The notes: a model not told the origin generated them from the sequence alone. A DNA stretch of 6,107 nucleotides from CAVWCW01 sp965365625 (GCA_965365625.1 CBDUCL010000182.1:1-6107); one strand, 5' to 3'; counted from the first letter of the stretch, positions 1 through 6,107 are shown. Numbers and translations are program-made.

Positions 1-93
1 ATTCGAGCGATCCGGATAGAGAAACTGACGGCAGAGGCACTCTCACTATCCGAGAGTCTTGGCTTCGTCAGCCGCGCCTGGGAGATCCAATAG
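1..93 (+). CDS. Possible C-terminal end of a convergent gene (partial)
   Basis: Plus-strand frame 1 is open from the window edge to a TAG at 91-93, giving 30 codons that read IRAIRIEKLTAEALSLSES and then LGFVSRAWEIQ. The composition looks protein-like, with an amphipathic helix-like pattern. The piece would be the tail of a gene entering from the left and converging on the dab operon. I do not recognise the family. A 30-codon open stretch in GC-rich DNA can occur by chance, so this is only a candidate. Confidence 0.3.
   Translation: MRAIRIEKLTAEALSLSESLGFVSRAWEIQ
13..71. repeat. Cluster of nested and competing short inverted repeats
   Basis: Three short inverted repeats share this stretch. 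CGGATAG (13-19) is complementary to CTATCCG (46-52), CTGACG (25-30) to CGTCAG (66-71), and ACTCTC (39-44) to GAGAGT (52-57). The second encloses the third, while the first competes with or threads through the loop of the third. No T-run follows, so it is not an obvious intrinsic terminator. It may be chance or an RNA structure near the end of a convergent transcript. Confidence 0.35.
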
Positions 94-480
94 TTCTTGG
101 AGTAGCACCCCCTTTCAAATCCTCGGAATCAAGCGCCGGGGTCTTACCGCATGCCGCGTCAGGCGGATGCGGCAATGGCGGCTGGGGCACTAGTTGGAGC
201 GGATAATCGCGAGCCCCCCAGCCAGCTCCGCAAACCGGCTGATGAAAACGCCGAGCTAGGCGAGCGGGATAGCTCGGGCCAACAGAGCGCGCCGCGAACT
301 CTTTTCCCTCTGCTTTGCACAGCATTCCCTGCAGGCCAAGCACTTCGATCAGGCAACGGGGGTTGTGGATTCACGTGACCAATGTATCCACCCGTGGCAG
401 GAGACGACGGGCATATACGCGCGGGCTGTTCGAACCGCGTCAACTACGCTCAGCCTCAGGCGCTTGAATTTGTTGCAGGA
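94..480. other. Intergenic region without a convincing gene
   Basis: Between the possible convergent gene end and the PII-like stop I see no believable protein or RNA gene. The open frames here are rich in Pro, Arg and Ala and lack recognisable motifs. The region holds the terminator candidate at 245-277, a TGCCGC/GCGGCA inverted repeat (152-157 and 169-174), and an eight-base palindrome TCACGTGA (371-378) flanked by GTGGAT (365-370) and ATCCAC (386-391). Confidence 0.6.
245..277 (-). terminator. Possible Rho-independent terminator of the dab operon
   Basis: Read on the minus strand, CCGAGCTA (277-270) and TAGCTCGG (258-251) form a perfect eight-base-pair stem with an 11-nt loop, followed two nt later by a TTTT run (248-245). 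This lies about 200 nt after the stop of the PII-like gene, with no gene between. The T-run is short and the loop is large, so strength is uncertain. On the plus strand no T-run follows, so it would work only for the minus-strand operon. Confidence 0.45.
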
Positions 481-825
481 TCAGACGGCGCCGGGCGCTG
501 GGGACTGAAACTTTCCGAGCCGGGTGACCTGTATCTCCGATGTAAAGACGACGCCCATGTGTTTGTTGAAAAATGGCGTCAGCCCTTCGAGGATGTGACC
601 CGCTAGGCCTTCCGGCACCACGGTGATGACCATCACCAGTACGTCGTCCTCGTTGAACATCAGGTGGCCTTCGTGGGCTCCGTGGGTGCCCTTGCCGGAA
701 AGGTTGTGGACTACGGTCCAGCCGCTGACGCCAGCCCGGTCGAGTAGGTCGAGCACGAATTCCTGGTACTCGCCCTGGACGATGATCTCCAGCTTCTTCA
801 TCGGGCTGTGGTTGAGTTCCTGCAT
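481..825 (-). CDS. PII-like signalling protein of the dab operon
   Basis: This 114-residue protein has a PII-type ferredoxin-like fold pattern. KKLEIIVQGE forms strand 1, EFVLDLLDRAGVSGWTVV gives helix 1 and strand 2, a short glycine- and histidine-rich loop (GKGTHGAHEGH, residues 44-54) stands where the T-loop should be, DDVLVMVITVV is strand 3, a helix spans about residues 72-89, and GVVFTSEIQVTRLGKF is the final strand. The T-loop lacks the tyrosine uridylylated in GlnB/GlnK, so regulation through GlnD is unlikely. PII-like proteins next to carboxysome or bicarbonate-transporter genes (CPII, SbtB) bind adenine nucleotides, and CPII also bicarbonate; by analogy this one may sense energy and carbon status and act on DabA/DabB. 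The ATG at 825 is preferred over the internal Met9 because GGAGG (832-836) lies six nt upstream. It follows dabA by 70 nt and is probably cotranscribed. Family assignment is good; target and ligand are inferred. Confidence 0.85.
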   Translation of the reverse strand: MQELNHSPMKKLEIIVQGEYQEFVLDLLDRAGVSGWTVVHNLSGKGTHGAHEGHLMFNEDDVLVMVITVVPEGLAGHILEGLTPFFNKHMGVVFTSEIQVTRLGKFQSPAPGAV

Positions 826-831
826 AACCTG

Positions 832-836
832 CCTCC
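832..836 (-). promoter_or_regulatory. Shine-Dalgarno deciding the start of the PII-like gene
   Basis: GGAGG lies six nt before the ATG at 825. No comparable site precedes the internal ATG at Met9, where homologues often begin (MKKLEII), so the longer protein with an eight-residue leader is favoured. Confidence 0.65.
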
Positions 837-895
837 GGTTTGTCGTTGGGAAAGGGCTGGCCGATCACCGCTGGGCGGGCTGCCAGAGGATCTTT

Positions 896-3601
896 TCAGC
901 CCGGCAGTGTGATCGGTTCGGCCTGCCAGCCGCCGTTGTGATACAGGTTGGCCGTGCCTAGCTCCGGATCCAGTACCAGCAGCCGCACCCAGCCGTTGTG
1001 GACCAGCTCGCGGGGCTTGTACAGGCGCGCGAGGAGTTCCTCCACCAGCTTGACCGGCGCCTCGATGACAGTCAGCAGCCGCACGGGTTCGTGGTAGGGC
1101 TTGCCTCCCTTCAGCATGGTCTGAGCCGGTAGCCCGGTGCGAAGATCGCTGACGTTGCCCGTGATCACGCCGAAGCGGCCGGCCACGTTGTGGTAGACCT
1201 TGCTGCCGCTGCCAAAGGCCTCGTTATCGACCACCGAGAAGTAGTGCTCCATGTTGATCCATTGGGCCACTACCAGCGGCCCTGACAGGATCACCTCCAA
1301 CAGCCGACCCTTGGGGTCGATCCGATAGTCGTAGGAGTGGAGAAAGGCGCGGCCTTCGAGGTGGTGCTGCCGCGTCAATGCGCGGCGGCCGATAATGAAG
1401 GAGGCGTTCTTCGACAGCCCCCATTCGGGGCGCACCTGGGTCCAGTCCAGGGCATTGCGCTTGACGCGACGGGCGGCGGCCTGCGGCGTATCGACGCCGG
1501 CCTCCCCGAGTTCCTTGCAACGCTCCAGCGCGCACAGCCGTCCGGCGGCGGTAAGATCCTCCTGGATTCGGCTCAGGCGGGTCAAAGCGCCCGGTGACAG
1601 CTGATCCAGGTCGAACAGCTGTATCTCGTCCGTGGTGGTGTCGTGCACGGCGGGGATAAACGAGGTCTCGTCGGGAATCTGGATGCCTTCCTCGGCCAGC
1701 AGATCTCGCACCTCCCGACGGTTGGCCATGGCGGCGAAGATGCGGGCGTTGACTAAACCGTGATCGCCGCCGCAGGCGCCGCAGTCTAGGGCCGATTCAT
1801 AGGGGTTGTTCTCGGACGAGCTGCCGTGGCCGACCACCAGCACAGTGCGCGCGATGTCTGTGGTGTCGAGGCCGATCGCGCGCAGGGCGGTGCCGACGAG
1901 CTGGGCCTGGGTCCTGTGCCGGAAGCCGATCTTGGCCAGATGCTCCAGCTGGATCAGGGCTTGGTCCCGGTTGACCTTGTACTCCAGCTGCAGGGAACGG
2001 ATGAACACCGCCTCGGCGGCGGTATCCACGTCGAAGCGGCGGGCGAACTCGGTTGGCCCGCTACGGTTCTCCAACGCGGTCTCGCGCAGCTCGCGGATCA
2101 TGGGACTGGTGAGCGCTTCGCGCTTGACCCCGAAGTGCCGCTCGATCGCCCGTACGACCATTTCGTCCTGGAGGTTGGACACCAGCTCCTCGGCCTCTTC
2201 GCGGGTGATCTTGTCGATCATCAACCGCGCCGGCGGTTTGCGGCTTTCCAGGCGCTGGCGCCAGGTGTTGTAGGCGCGCGGGGCGAAGGTCTTCCCCACC
2301 ATGTCGAAGCCGAACAACAGTCCCACCGCCTCCACGGTCACGTAGGGTGCCAGCACTGTATTTTTGAGGTCGTGCACCACCTCGTGCGCCAGCTCGTAGA
2401 GCGAGTGGCGCGCCTGCTCGTGCTTGTGGGGCATCTCGACCGCGACGTTGCGCGGGGTGACGATGGCGGGGCAGAGCGCGGTCTCGTGGCCCTTGCCCAG
2501 CTCGATGAAACTGACCGGTATACCGAAAAAGCCGGCTATACCGAAGGTCTCGTAATCGCCTACGGACTCCAGGTGTCGGCGCAGGCGCTCCGAGCGGGTG
2601 TCGATACAGAACAGGGCCTGGACCTTTCCGGAGGCGGCTCCGGCCTTCGACGCCCCTGGGTTGTCGGTGCCTGAGGCCGGGCCGCTGCCTGTGGCTGCCT
2701 CGGCGTCCCGCGCGATCTGCTGCAACAGCCGGCGGGCGTAGGTGCGCTCCAGGGCCTGGGTCCAGACAAACGGCTCCTTGGCCCTGAAGGTGTAGATGCC
2801 GTCGATGAACTGCAGCAAGCGGTCGTCCGAGTGCTTGAGCAGTTGATCCTGGGTATAGCCGGCCTTTTCCGCGACGGCCATCAGGCGTCGGGCGCGGGTG
2901 TCGGCCTCTCGGGTGAGTTTTTCTCGTTCGTAGTCGTGGAACAGGGCCTCGATGCGCTCCCGGTTTTCGCTGTCCAGGGCGACCTCGATGCGATGGGCAT
3001 AATCCGGCAATACGGTGCCGCCGTTGAGCTCGCGGCGCAGCTGGCTTTCTTGCGGGTGGTTCTCGGCGTAGCCCTGCAGGCCCGGGAAGTCCAGTTCGCG
3101 CTTCAGCCGTCGCCCCGCGTCCTCCAACAGCGCCAGGGCCAGCACCAGGCGGATCGCCATGAAGTCTATCAGGTCCGCCGGATTGCGCTGCTGCCAATAG
3201 TAGTGGCGGGCCTGGGAGCGCCAACGAACGAACCCGGCCCAGCCGTGCAGCTGGGCCAACTCGAGCTTGAAGTAGTCCATCCACATGGGCTCGGGCACAC
3301 CGAGGCGGGTCATGACATGATCGATCATGGCCTCGGGCTCGTCGGCCTTGGCCAGCACCGCCCCGACATCGAGGCCTCGCATGCGCAGCCGGCGGTTGCG
3401 TTGAGCGATGCGGCTCCAACAGCGATAGAGCCCCTTGCGGCGGCCGGGTAGACGCCAGACGGACTGCCCCTCGTCGAAGAAGTCCATCATGCCTTTGATC
3501 AGCAGCTCGTTCAGGGTTTCTGCGAGGCGGGTTCCGAACAGCTGATCGACGGTGTCGCACAAGGTCAGCTCGGTGGCGATCCGTTCTGCGAAGGGTTTCA
3601 T
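896..3601 (-). CDS. dabA: DabA main part (DUF2309), carbonic-anhydrase-like subunit of the inorganic carbon pump
   Basis: This 901-residue protein covers nearly all of DabA, the cytoplasmic zinc subunit that with DabB accumulates inorganic carbon, proposed as energy-coupled one-way hydration of CO2 to bicarbonate. The predicted beta-carbonic-anhydrase-like ligands are present: Cys332 and Asp334 in LFCIDTRSE, His592 in VVGHGSSSENNPY, and Cys607 in DCGACGGDHG. The Cys-x-Asp and the 15-residue His-to-Cys spacing match the ligands described for Halothiobacillus DabA (C351, D353, H524, C539). The MKPFAERI start region continues into LNELLIKGMMDFFDEGQSVW, normal early DUF2309 sequence that should be preceded by the NPLHG region; that region is encoded by the neighbouring upstream ORF. 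A Gly/Ala/Ser-rich stretch (about residues 302-326) lies just before the Cys-Asp strand. The ATG at 3601 has only a weak GGA eight nt upstream, and the frame is open for at least 14 codons before it, so this start is uncertain. With the upstream piece the total is about 1070 residues, plausible for the longer DabA type. Confidence 0.95.
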   Translation of the reverse strand: MKPFAERIATELTLCDTVDQLFGTRLAETLNELLIKGMMDFFDEGQSVWRLPGRRKGLYRCWSRIAQRNRRLRMRGLDVGAVLAKADEPEAMIDHVMTRLGVPEPMWMDYFKLELAQLHGWAGFVRWRSQARHYYWQQRNPADLIDFMAIRLVLALALLEDAGRRLKRELDFPGLQGYAENHPQESQLRRELNGGTVLPDYAHRIEVALDSENRERIEALFHDYEREKLTREADTRARRLMAVAEKAGYTQDQLLKHSDDRLLQFIDGIYTFRAKEPFVWTQALERTYARRLLQQIARDAEAATGSGPASGTDNPGASKAGAASGKVQALFCIDTRSERLRRHLESVGDYETFGIAGFFGIPVSFIELGKGHETALCPAIVTPRNVAVEMPHKHEQARHSLYELAHEVVHDLKNTVLAPYVTVEAVGLLFGFDMVGKTFAPRAYNTWRQRLESRKPPARLMIDKITREEAEELVSNLQDEMVVRAIERHFGVKREALTSPMIRELRETALENRSGPTEFARRFDVDTAAEAVFIRSLQLEYKVNRDQALIQLEHLAKIGFRHRTQAQLVGTALRAIGLDTTDIARTVLVVGHGSSSENNPYESALDCGACGGDHGLVNARIFAAMANRREVRDLLAEEGIQIPDETSFIPAVHDTTTDEIQLFDLDQLSPGALTRLSRIQEDLTAAGRLCALERCKELGEAGVDTPQAAARRVKRNALDWTQVRPEWGLSKNASFIIGRRALTRQHHLEGRAFLHSYDYRIDPKGRLLEVILSGPLVVAQWINMEHYFSVVDNEAFGSGSKVYHNVAGRFGVITGNVSDLRTGLPAQTMLKGGKPYHEPVRLLTVIEAPVKLVEELLARLYKPRELVHNGWVRLLVLDPELGTANLYHNGGWQAEPITLPG

Positions 3602-3630
3602 CGAAGATTTCCGCTGCGGATGGTGATCAT
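3598..3630 (-). other. Junction mini-ORF linking the two dabA frames
   Basis: In the third minus-strand frame an ATG overlaps the stop of the N-terminal dabA ORF (ATGA, 3627-3630). It opens a ten-codon frame (MITIRSGNLR) whose TGA in turn overlaps the ATG of the main dabA frame (ATGA, 3598-3601). I see no Shine-Dalgarno sequence for the mini-ORF. The geometry would permit stepwise termination and reinitiation from one dabA frame to the next. The upstream stop also lies in UCA-UGA-U, where a +1 slip would enter the main frame directly through DHHPQRKSS and fuse the two parts. A simple one-base insertion (natural or a sequencing error) would look the same. The geometry is seen directly; any function is inference. 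Confidence 0.35.
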
Positions 3631-4121
3631 GATGGACGGCGCTTAATGGCGGCCAGCACCTCTTCGGGGCAGGGTACGTCTTGGCCGGGGGCGGGGTGGC
3701 TCATGGCCGTCATCATCGCCACGGCAGAGCGCCGCAGCAGCTCGGCCAGCTCCCCGTCGTCACTGATATCCTGCTCGCGGAGCCAGTCGTCAACGAACTC
3801 CGCCGCCAGGTCTTCCAATACCTCGCGCTCAATACTACCGCCGGCCAGGAGCCGCTGGTACTCGGTCCGCGTCAGGTAGCCCCGGGCATGGAACAGCTTG
3901 GTGGCGGCAGCGACCGCCTGTTCGAAAGGCAGGTGCTCCAGTCCGTGCAAGGGGTTGTGGTGGATGAAGTTGCGCATCGGCCAGAAGAAAGGAAGAACCT
4001 CGCCGGCCATGGTGACCATGGAGCGAATCTTGAGCTTCTTGCCGAGCGTCGGCCCAGTGGGCTCCCGGGCGGTCTCGCCGCCGGCCGGTTTGACTTGGGG
4101 GTCGGATTCAGGCGGGTTCAC
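3627..4121 (-). CDS. dabA: DabA N-terminal part (DUF2309), separate frame
   Basis: This 164-residue ORF matches the N-terminus of DUF2309/DabA proteins. After a polar, probably disordered leader (about residues 1-28), residues 44-69 carry LPFFWPMRNFIHHNPLHGLE and then HLPFEQA, the family's characteristic opening motif. An RGYLTRTEYQRLLAGGSIE segment follows that is also typical of the region. It has no metal-binding residues of its own; those are in the downstream ORF, so it cannot be a complete carbonic-anhydrase-like protein. The start is GTG, overlapping the preceding TGA as GTGA, and a strong Shine-Dalgarno sequence (GGAGGGAG, 4126-4133) supports it. The ORF ends at TGA 3627-3629, only 25 nt before the ATG of the remaining DabA frame, which is +1 relative to it. 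It is either one half of a genuinely split DabA or the front of a frameshifted gene. Family assignment is secure; whether it is an independent polypeptide is open. Confidence 0.88.
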   Translation of the reverse strand: MNPPESDPQVKPAGGETAREPTGPTLGKKLKIRSMVTMAGEVLPFFWPMRNFIHHNPLHGLEHLPFEQAVAAATKLFHARGYLTRTEYQRLLAGGSIEREVLEDLAAEFVDDWLREQDISDDGELAELLRRSAVAMMTAMSHPAPGQDVPCPEEVLAAIKRRPS

Positions 4122-4924
4122 AGCACTCCCTCCACCAGCACGATGCCGAACACCGACAAGGCGAGCATTCCGCCGCCGTGCAGCAGGGCATCACGCCTCT
4201 TGAGATCGGTATAGGCGAGATCCTCCCGCGGGGCGCCGAAGACGATCCCCGTCAGCAGGTTGATGGCGGCCCAGGTCCACAACAGCCAGGCCAGACTCAA
4301 GGGTATCAGCGTCATCAGCTCGTTGCTGCCGACGCCGCCGAAGGCGATATCCGCGATGGCGAAGAAGGCCGGTGAGAAGGGCACTGCCACCGCCACCAGC
4401 ACCGCGGCGACGAACAGCGCCGAGAACACCGGCATACGCACGCCAAGCCCGGGATAGAGTCCGACCCGGGCGATGCCGAAACGGCGGGTCAACACCCCCA
4501 TCAGAAAAACAAGTGGCAGCAGCGATGTTGCCAGGCCCAGGGCCGGCAGCAGTGGGGCCACTCCGTGGGCGAAACCCACCCAGACCAGCGCCAGTGCCGA
4601 GGTGTAGAGCTGGCCAACCCAGATCTGGCCGTCGCGTGCCGTCAGCAAGCGAAAGGCGTACAGCACCGAGGTCAGCCCTCCCCAGAGCGCGAAAGCCGAG
4701 ACCATCTCCGCATCATCGGAGGTGCCCCTCGAAACGGCCAGATTCAGCAACCAGACGCCGATCAGGGGCATCAGCACGATCGCCGCGGCCTTGAGCGAGA
4801 GGCGCGCCCAGATTGGCAGGCGGTCCGATTCCGCGCCTTTCTGTAGTAACAGATTGGCGCCGATACTGAGAGGATACAGCGGCAGGAACAGGCCGGCGAA
4901 GAGGTAAAGCAAGAAGGTTGTCAT
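4118..4924 (-). CDS. NuoM-like half-antiporter membrane protein of the dab operon
   Basis: This 268-residue protein is very hydrophobic, with about eight predicted membrane segments (roughly residues 2-24, 43-65, 76-94, 105-125, 128-147, 164-192, 203-230 and 246-266). I do not recognise a named gene. Residues 134-192 (LPLVFLMGVLTRRFG, then a GLGVRMPVFSALF segment and a proline-containing helix) resemble the segment of NuoM/NuoL subunits after the central lysine helices. The LKRRDALLHGGGMLALSVFGI tail resembles the NuoM C-terminal region. Around residues 76-115, WGGLTSVLYAF..TARDGQIWVGQLYTS lines up loosely with the NuoM segment whose usual motif is DLKRLLAYSS; here the lysine is missing. I infer a shortened, probably non-pumping antiporter-type subunit that partners DabB or anchors DabA. 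The ATG at 4924 gives a leader-less start at a membrane helix, with only a weak G-rich stretch (GGGGGC) upstream. Its stop overlaps the next start by four bases, implying translational coupling. The function is inferred. Confidence 0.85.
   Translation of the reverse strand: MTTFLLYLFAGLFLPLYPLSIGANLLLQKGAESDRLPIWARLSLKAAAIVLMPLIGVWLLNLAVSRGTSDDAEMVSAFALWGGLTSVLYAFRLLTARDGQIWVGQLYTSALALVWVGFAHGVAPLLPALGLATSLLPLVFLMGVLTRRFGIARVGLYPGLGVRMPVFSALFVAAVLVAVAVPFSPAFFAIADIAFGGVGSNELMTLIPLSLAWLLWTWAAINLLTGIVFGAPREDLAYTDLKRRDALLHGGGMLALSVFGIVLVEGVL
4126..4133 (-). promoter_or_regulatory. Strong Shine-Dalgarno for the N-terminal dabA ORF
   Basis: GGAGGGAG lies four nt upstream of the GTG at 4121 (seven nt when counted from its GGAGG core). 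It sits inside the last codons of the preceding membrane-protein gene. It supports the GTG as the true start and suggests dabA translation can start independently as well as through the GTGA overlap. Confidence 0.75.
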
Positions 4925-4941
4925 CGCGCGCGTGCCCCCGG

Positions 4942-6107
4942 TCAGACCCAGCGCAGCAGGGAGTTGAGTCGGCGGGATAGCGTGAGGAGCTGCTCGCCGG
5001 CGCGGCTGTAAAGGTCGGCGATATAGAACTCCCGCGATAGCAGCGCGTACAGGGTGATGTACAGGCTGCGATAGCGACGCTGCAGCGGCTCCTGAGCCGC
5101 CGCCGAACGAAACACCAGCATCCAGCCTGCGGAAATCACGACGACGAGCAGCAACAGGACCAGCGCAAACCAGGTGACGTTGATCGAGGCCGCCTGGTAC
5201 AGAGCCTCGCGGAATTCCGGGTCGGGGTAGAGCAACGCGTCGAAGGCGTGGCCGACGAGCGCGTAAGTCATGATAACCAGCCCGAAGGACAGGATTACAT
5301 AGAACAACACCTGGAACGGCCGCTCGCCGCCTACTTTATAGACAAAAAACAGGGTCTGGGCGCCGGTGATCCACCCGAACAGCAATAGAATCATGGCCCC
5401 CTGGTGATGCAGAAAACCCTCGTCGACGATCTGGTGGGCGCCAAAAACGATCAGCAGCGGCGCGGTGATGGTGATGCCCGCGAAGACCACCCAGGACAGC
5501 GGCGGGTGCGGCACCTTGCGCTCCACCATGAACTTGTAGATCTCGCCCTCGGGGATGTTCGGGTCCTTGCGGGCCTTGGCGATGACCGAACCGGAGCCGA
5601 GGAACAGCGTCGCTTTGAATACACCATGGGCGATCAGGTGGTAGATGGCCAGCGAGAAGGCGCCGAGTCCGCATTCCATGACCATATAGCCCATCTGGCC
5701 CATTGTCGAATAGCCGAGGGCCTTTTTGATGTCGCTTTGCATCAGCATCATCAGCGACCCCATGATGGTCGTGATCAGACCCACCGCGAACGCCAGCAGC
5801 AGCACGTGTTCCGTGTGGACGAAGACCGGCGCGAAGCGATTGATCAGGAACCCCCCGGCGTTGACGATGCCGGCGTGCATCAACGCGGATACCGGTGTCG
5901 GCCCATCCATCGAATAGGGCAGCCAGGTGTGGAGCGGAAATTGGGCCGACTTGGCAAAGGCGGCCAGCAGCACCAAAAAGCCCACGGTCTCGGCGAAAGG
6001 CAGCCCCAGAAGGGTGGTTGCCTGCGGGGCCTCGGCCACACGTTCAAACAGGGTCGGCAGGGTCAGGGTGCCGTAGGTGTGGTAGGCCAGTGCGGTGATC
6101 GCGAGCA
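4942..6107 (-). CDS. dabB: DabB-like proton-conducting membrane subunit (NuoL family), 5' end outside the window
   Basis: This is the C-terminal part (about 388 codons) of an NuoL/MrpA-type antiporter-fold membrane protein. The frame is open to the window edge, so the true start lies beyond 6107; the GTG at 6039 is internal. Visible landmarks are the helix with FAKSAQFPLHTWLP (key lysine codon near 5952), the following DGPTPVSALMHAG segment, MQSDIKKALGYSTMGQMGYM (lysines near 5727), and IYHLIAHGVFKATLFL with its histidines and lysine. These are the charged residues that line the proton path in complex I antiporter subunits. Several further hydrophobic helices follow, then a basic tail ending in RWV. 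No other complex I genes are present, and DabA (DUF2309) lies downstream. That pairing identifies DabB, the membrane partner thought to couple cation flow to CO2 hydration by DabA. NuoL-family identity is very secure; the DabB assignment rests on context and is strong. It ends 17 nt before the next gene, consistent with one transcript. Confidence 0.93.
   Translation of the reverse strand, partial: LAITALAYHTYGTLTLPTLFERVAEAPQATTLLGLPFAETVGFLVLLAAFAKSAQFPLHTWLPYSMDGPTPVSALMHAGIVNAGGFLINRFAPVFVHTEHVLLLAFAVGLITTIMGSLMMLMQSDIKKALGYSTMGQMGYMVMECGLGAFSLAIYHLIAHGVFKATLFLGSGSVIAKARKDPNIPEGEIYKFMVERKVPHPPLSWVVFAGITITAPLLIVFGAHQIVDEGFLHHQGAMILLLFGWITGAQTLFFVYKVGGERPFQVLFYVILSFGLVIMTYALVGHAFDALLYPDPEFREALYQAASINVTWFALVLLLLVVVISAGWMLVFRSAAAQEPLQRRYRSLYITLYALLSREFYIADLYSRAGEQLLTLSRRLNSLLRWV

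Noticed and set aside
152..174. TGCCGC/GCGGCA hairpin as a terminator
   Set aside because: The stem is only six base pairs and no T-run follows on either strand.
427..441. TTCGAAC motif reminiscent of a tRNA T-loop
   Set aside because: The flanking bases do not pair into a five-base T-stem on either strand, and no anticodon or acceptor arm can be found around it.
1..480. Mobile element, CRISPR array or attachment site
   Set aside because: No regularly spaced direct repeats, transposase fragments or tRNA remnants are visible.
1826..2674. A 282-codon plus-strand open frame antisense to dabA
   Set aside because: It lies fully inside dabA including the metal-site region, has no upstream ribosome site or recognisable domain, and is explained by GC-rich codon use on the other strand.
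2061..3560. A 499-codon open frame on the minus strand overlapping dabA in another frame
   Set aside because: Its translation is dominated by Arg, Pro, Ala and Gly without motifs, while the overlapping frame is unmistakable DUF2309. It is a by-product of high GC and low stop frequency.
4942..6039. GTG at 6039 as the true start of the NuoL-like gene
   Set aside because: The frame stays open to the window edge with membrane-protein sequence (LAITALAYHTYGTLTLP), and starting there would remove the N-terminal helices required by the antiporter fold.
1..6107. Respiratory complex I operon
   Set aside because: The NuoL-like and NuoM-like proteins are accompanied by DabA and a PII-like protein, with no quinone-module or iron-sulfur Nuo subunits in view.

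Overview
This window looks like part of the chromosome of a GC-rich bacterial autotroph, most likely a chemolithoautotrophic proteobacterium. The evidence is a DAB/DAC-type inorganic carbon accumulation operon (DabB plus DabA, the NuoL-like/DUF2309 pair) with a PII-like regulator, as in sulfur-oxidising Gammaproteobacteria. The exact taxon cannot be read from the sequence. Strong G/C preference at third codon positions produces many long antisense and out-of-frame open frames, which I regard as shadows.

All convincing genes lie on the minus strand and are read from the right edge leftwards. At 6107-4942 is the 3' part of dabB, a NuoL-family proton-conducting membrane protein that enters from outside the window. 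After 17 nt comes a 268-residue membrane protein (4924-4118) that resembles the C-terminal half of an NuoM-type antiporter subunit but lacks the usual lysine motif. Its stop overlaps (GTGA) the start of a 164-residue ORF (4121-3627) that is clearly the N-terminal part of DabA. The remaining 901 residues of DabA, including the four predicted zinc-site residues, are in a separate frame (3601-896). A 70-nt gap then leads to a small PII-like protein (825-481), and a possible intrinsic terminator lies about 200 nt further on (277-245).

Together these genes suggest an energy-coupled CO2/bicarbonate uptake machine. The NuoL-like and NuoM-like membrane proteins would supply cation-driven energy, DabA would be the carbonic-anhydrase-like subunit that hydrates CO2 vectorially, and the PII-like protein would sense adenylates and/or bicarbonate and adjust activity.

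The most unusual point is the split dabA. The two reading frames differ by +1. They are joined by a ten-codon mini-ORF that overlaps both neighbours by ATGA, and the upstream stop lies in a UCA-UGA-U context where a +1 slip would give one continuous DabA of about 1074 residues. This may be a sequencing error or mutation, a genuine two-subunit DabA made by reinitiation, or programmed frameshifting; the sequence alone cannot decide.

The left 480 bases hold no convincing complete gene. They contain the terminator candidate, several short inverted repeats and, at the extreme left edge, a 30-codon open stretch on the plus strand that may be the end of a convergent gene.
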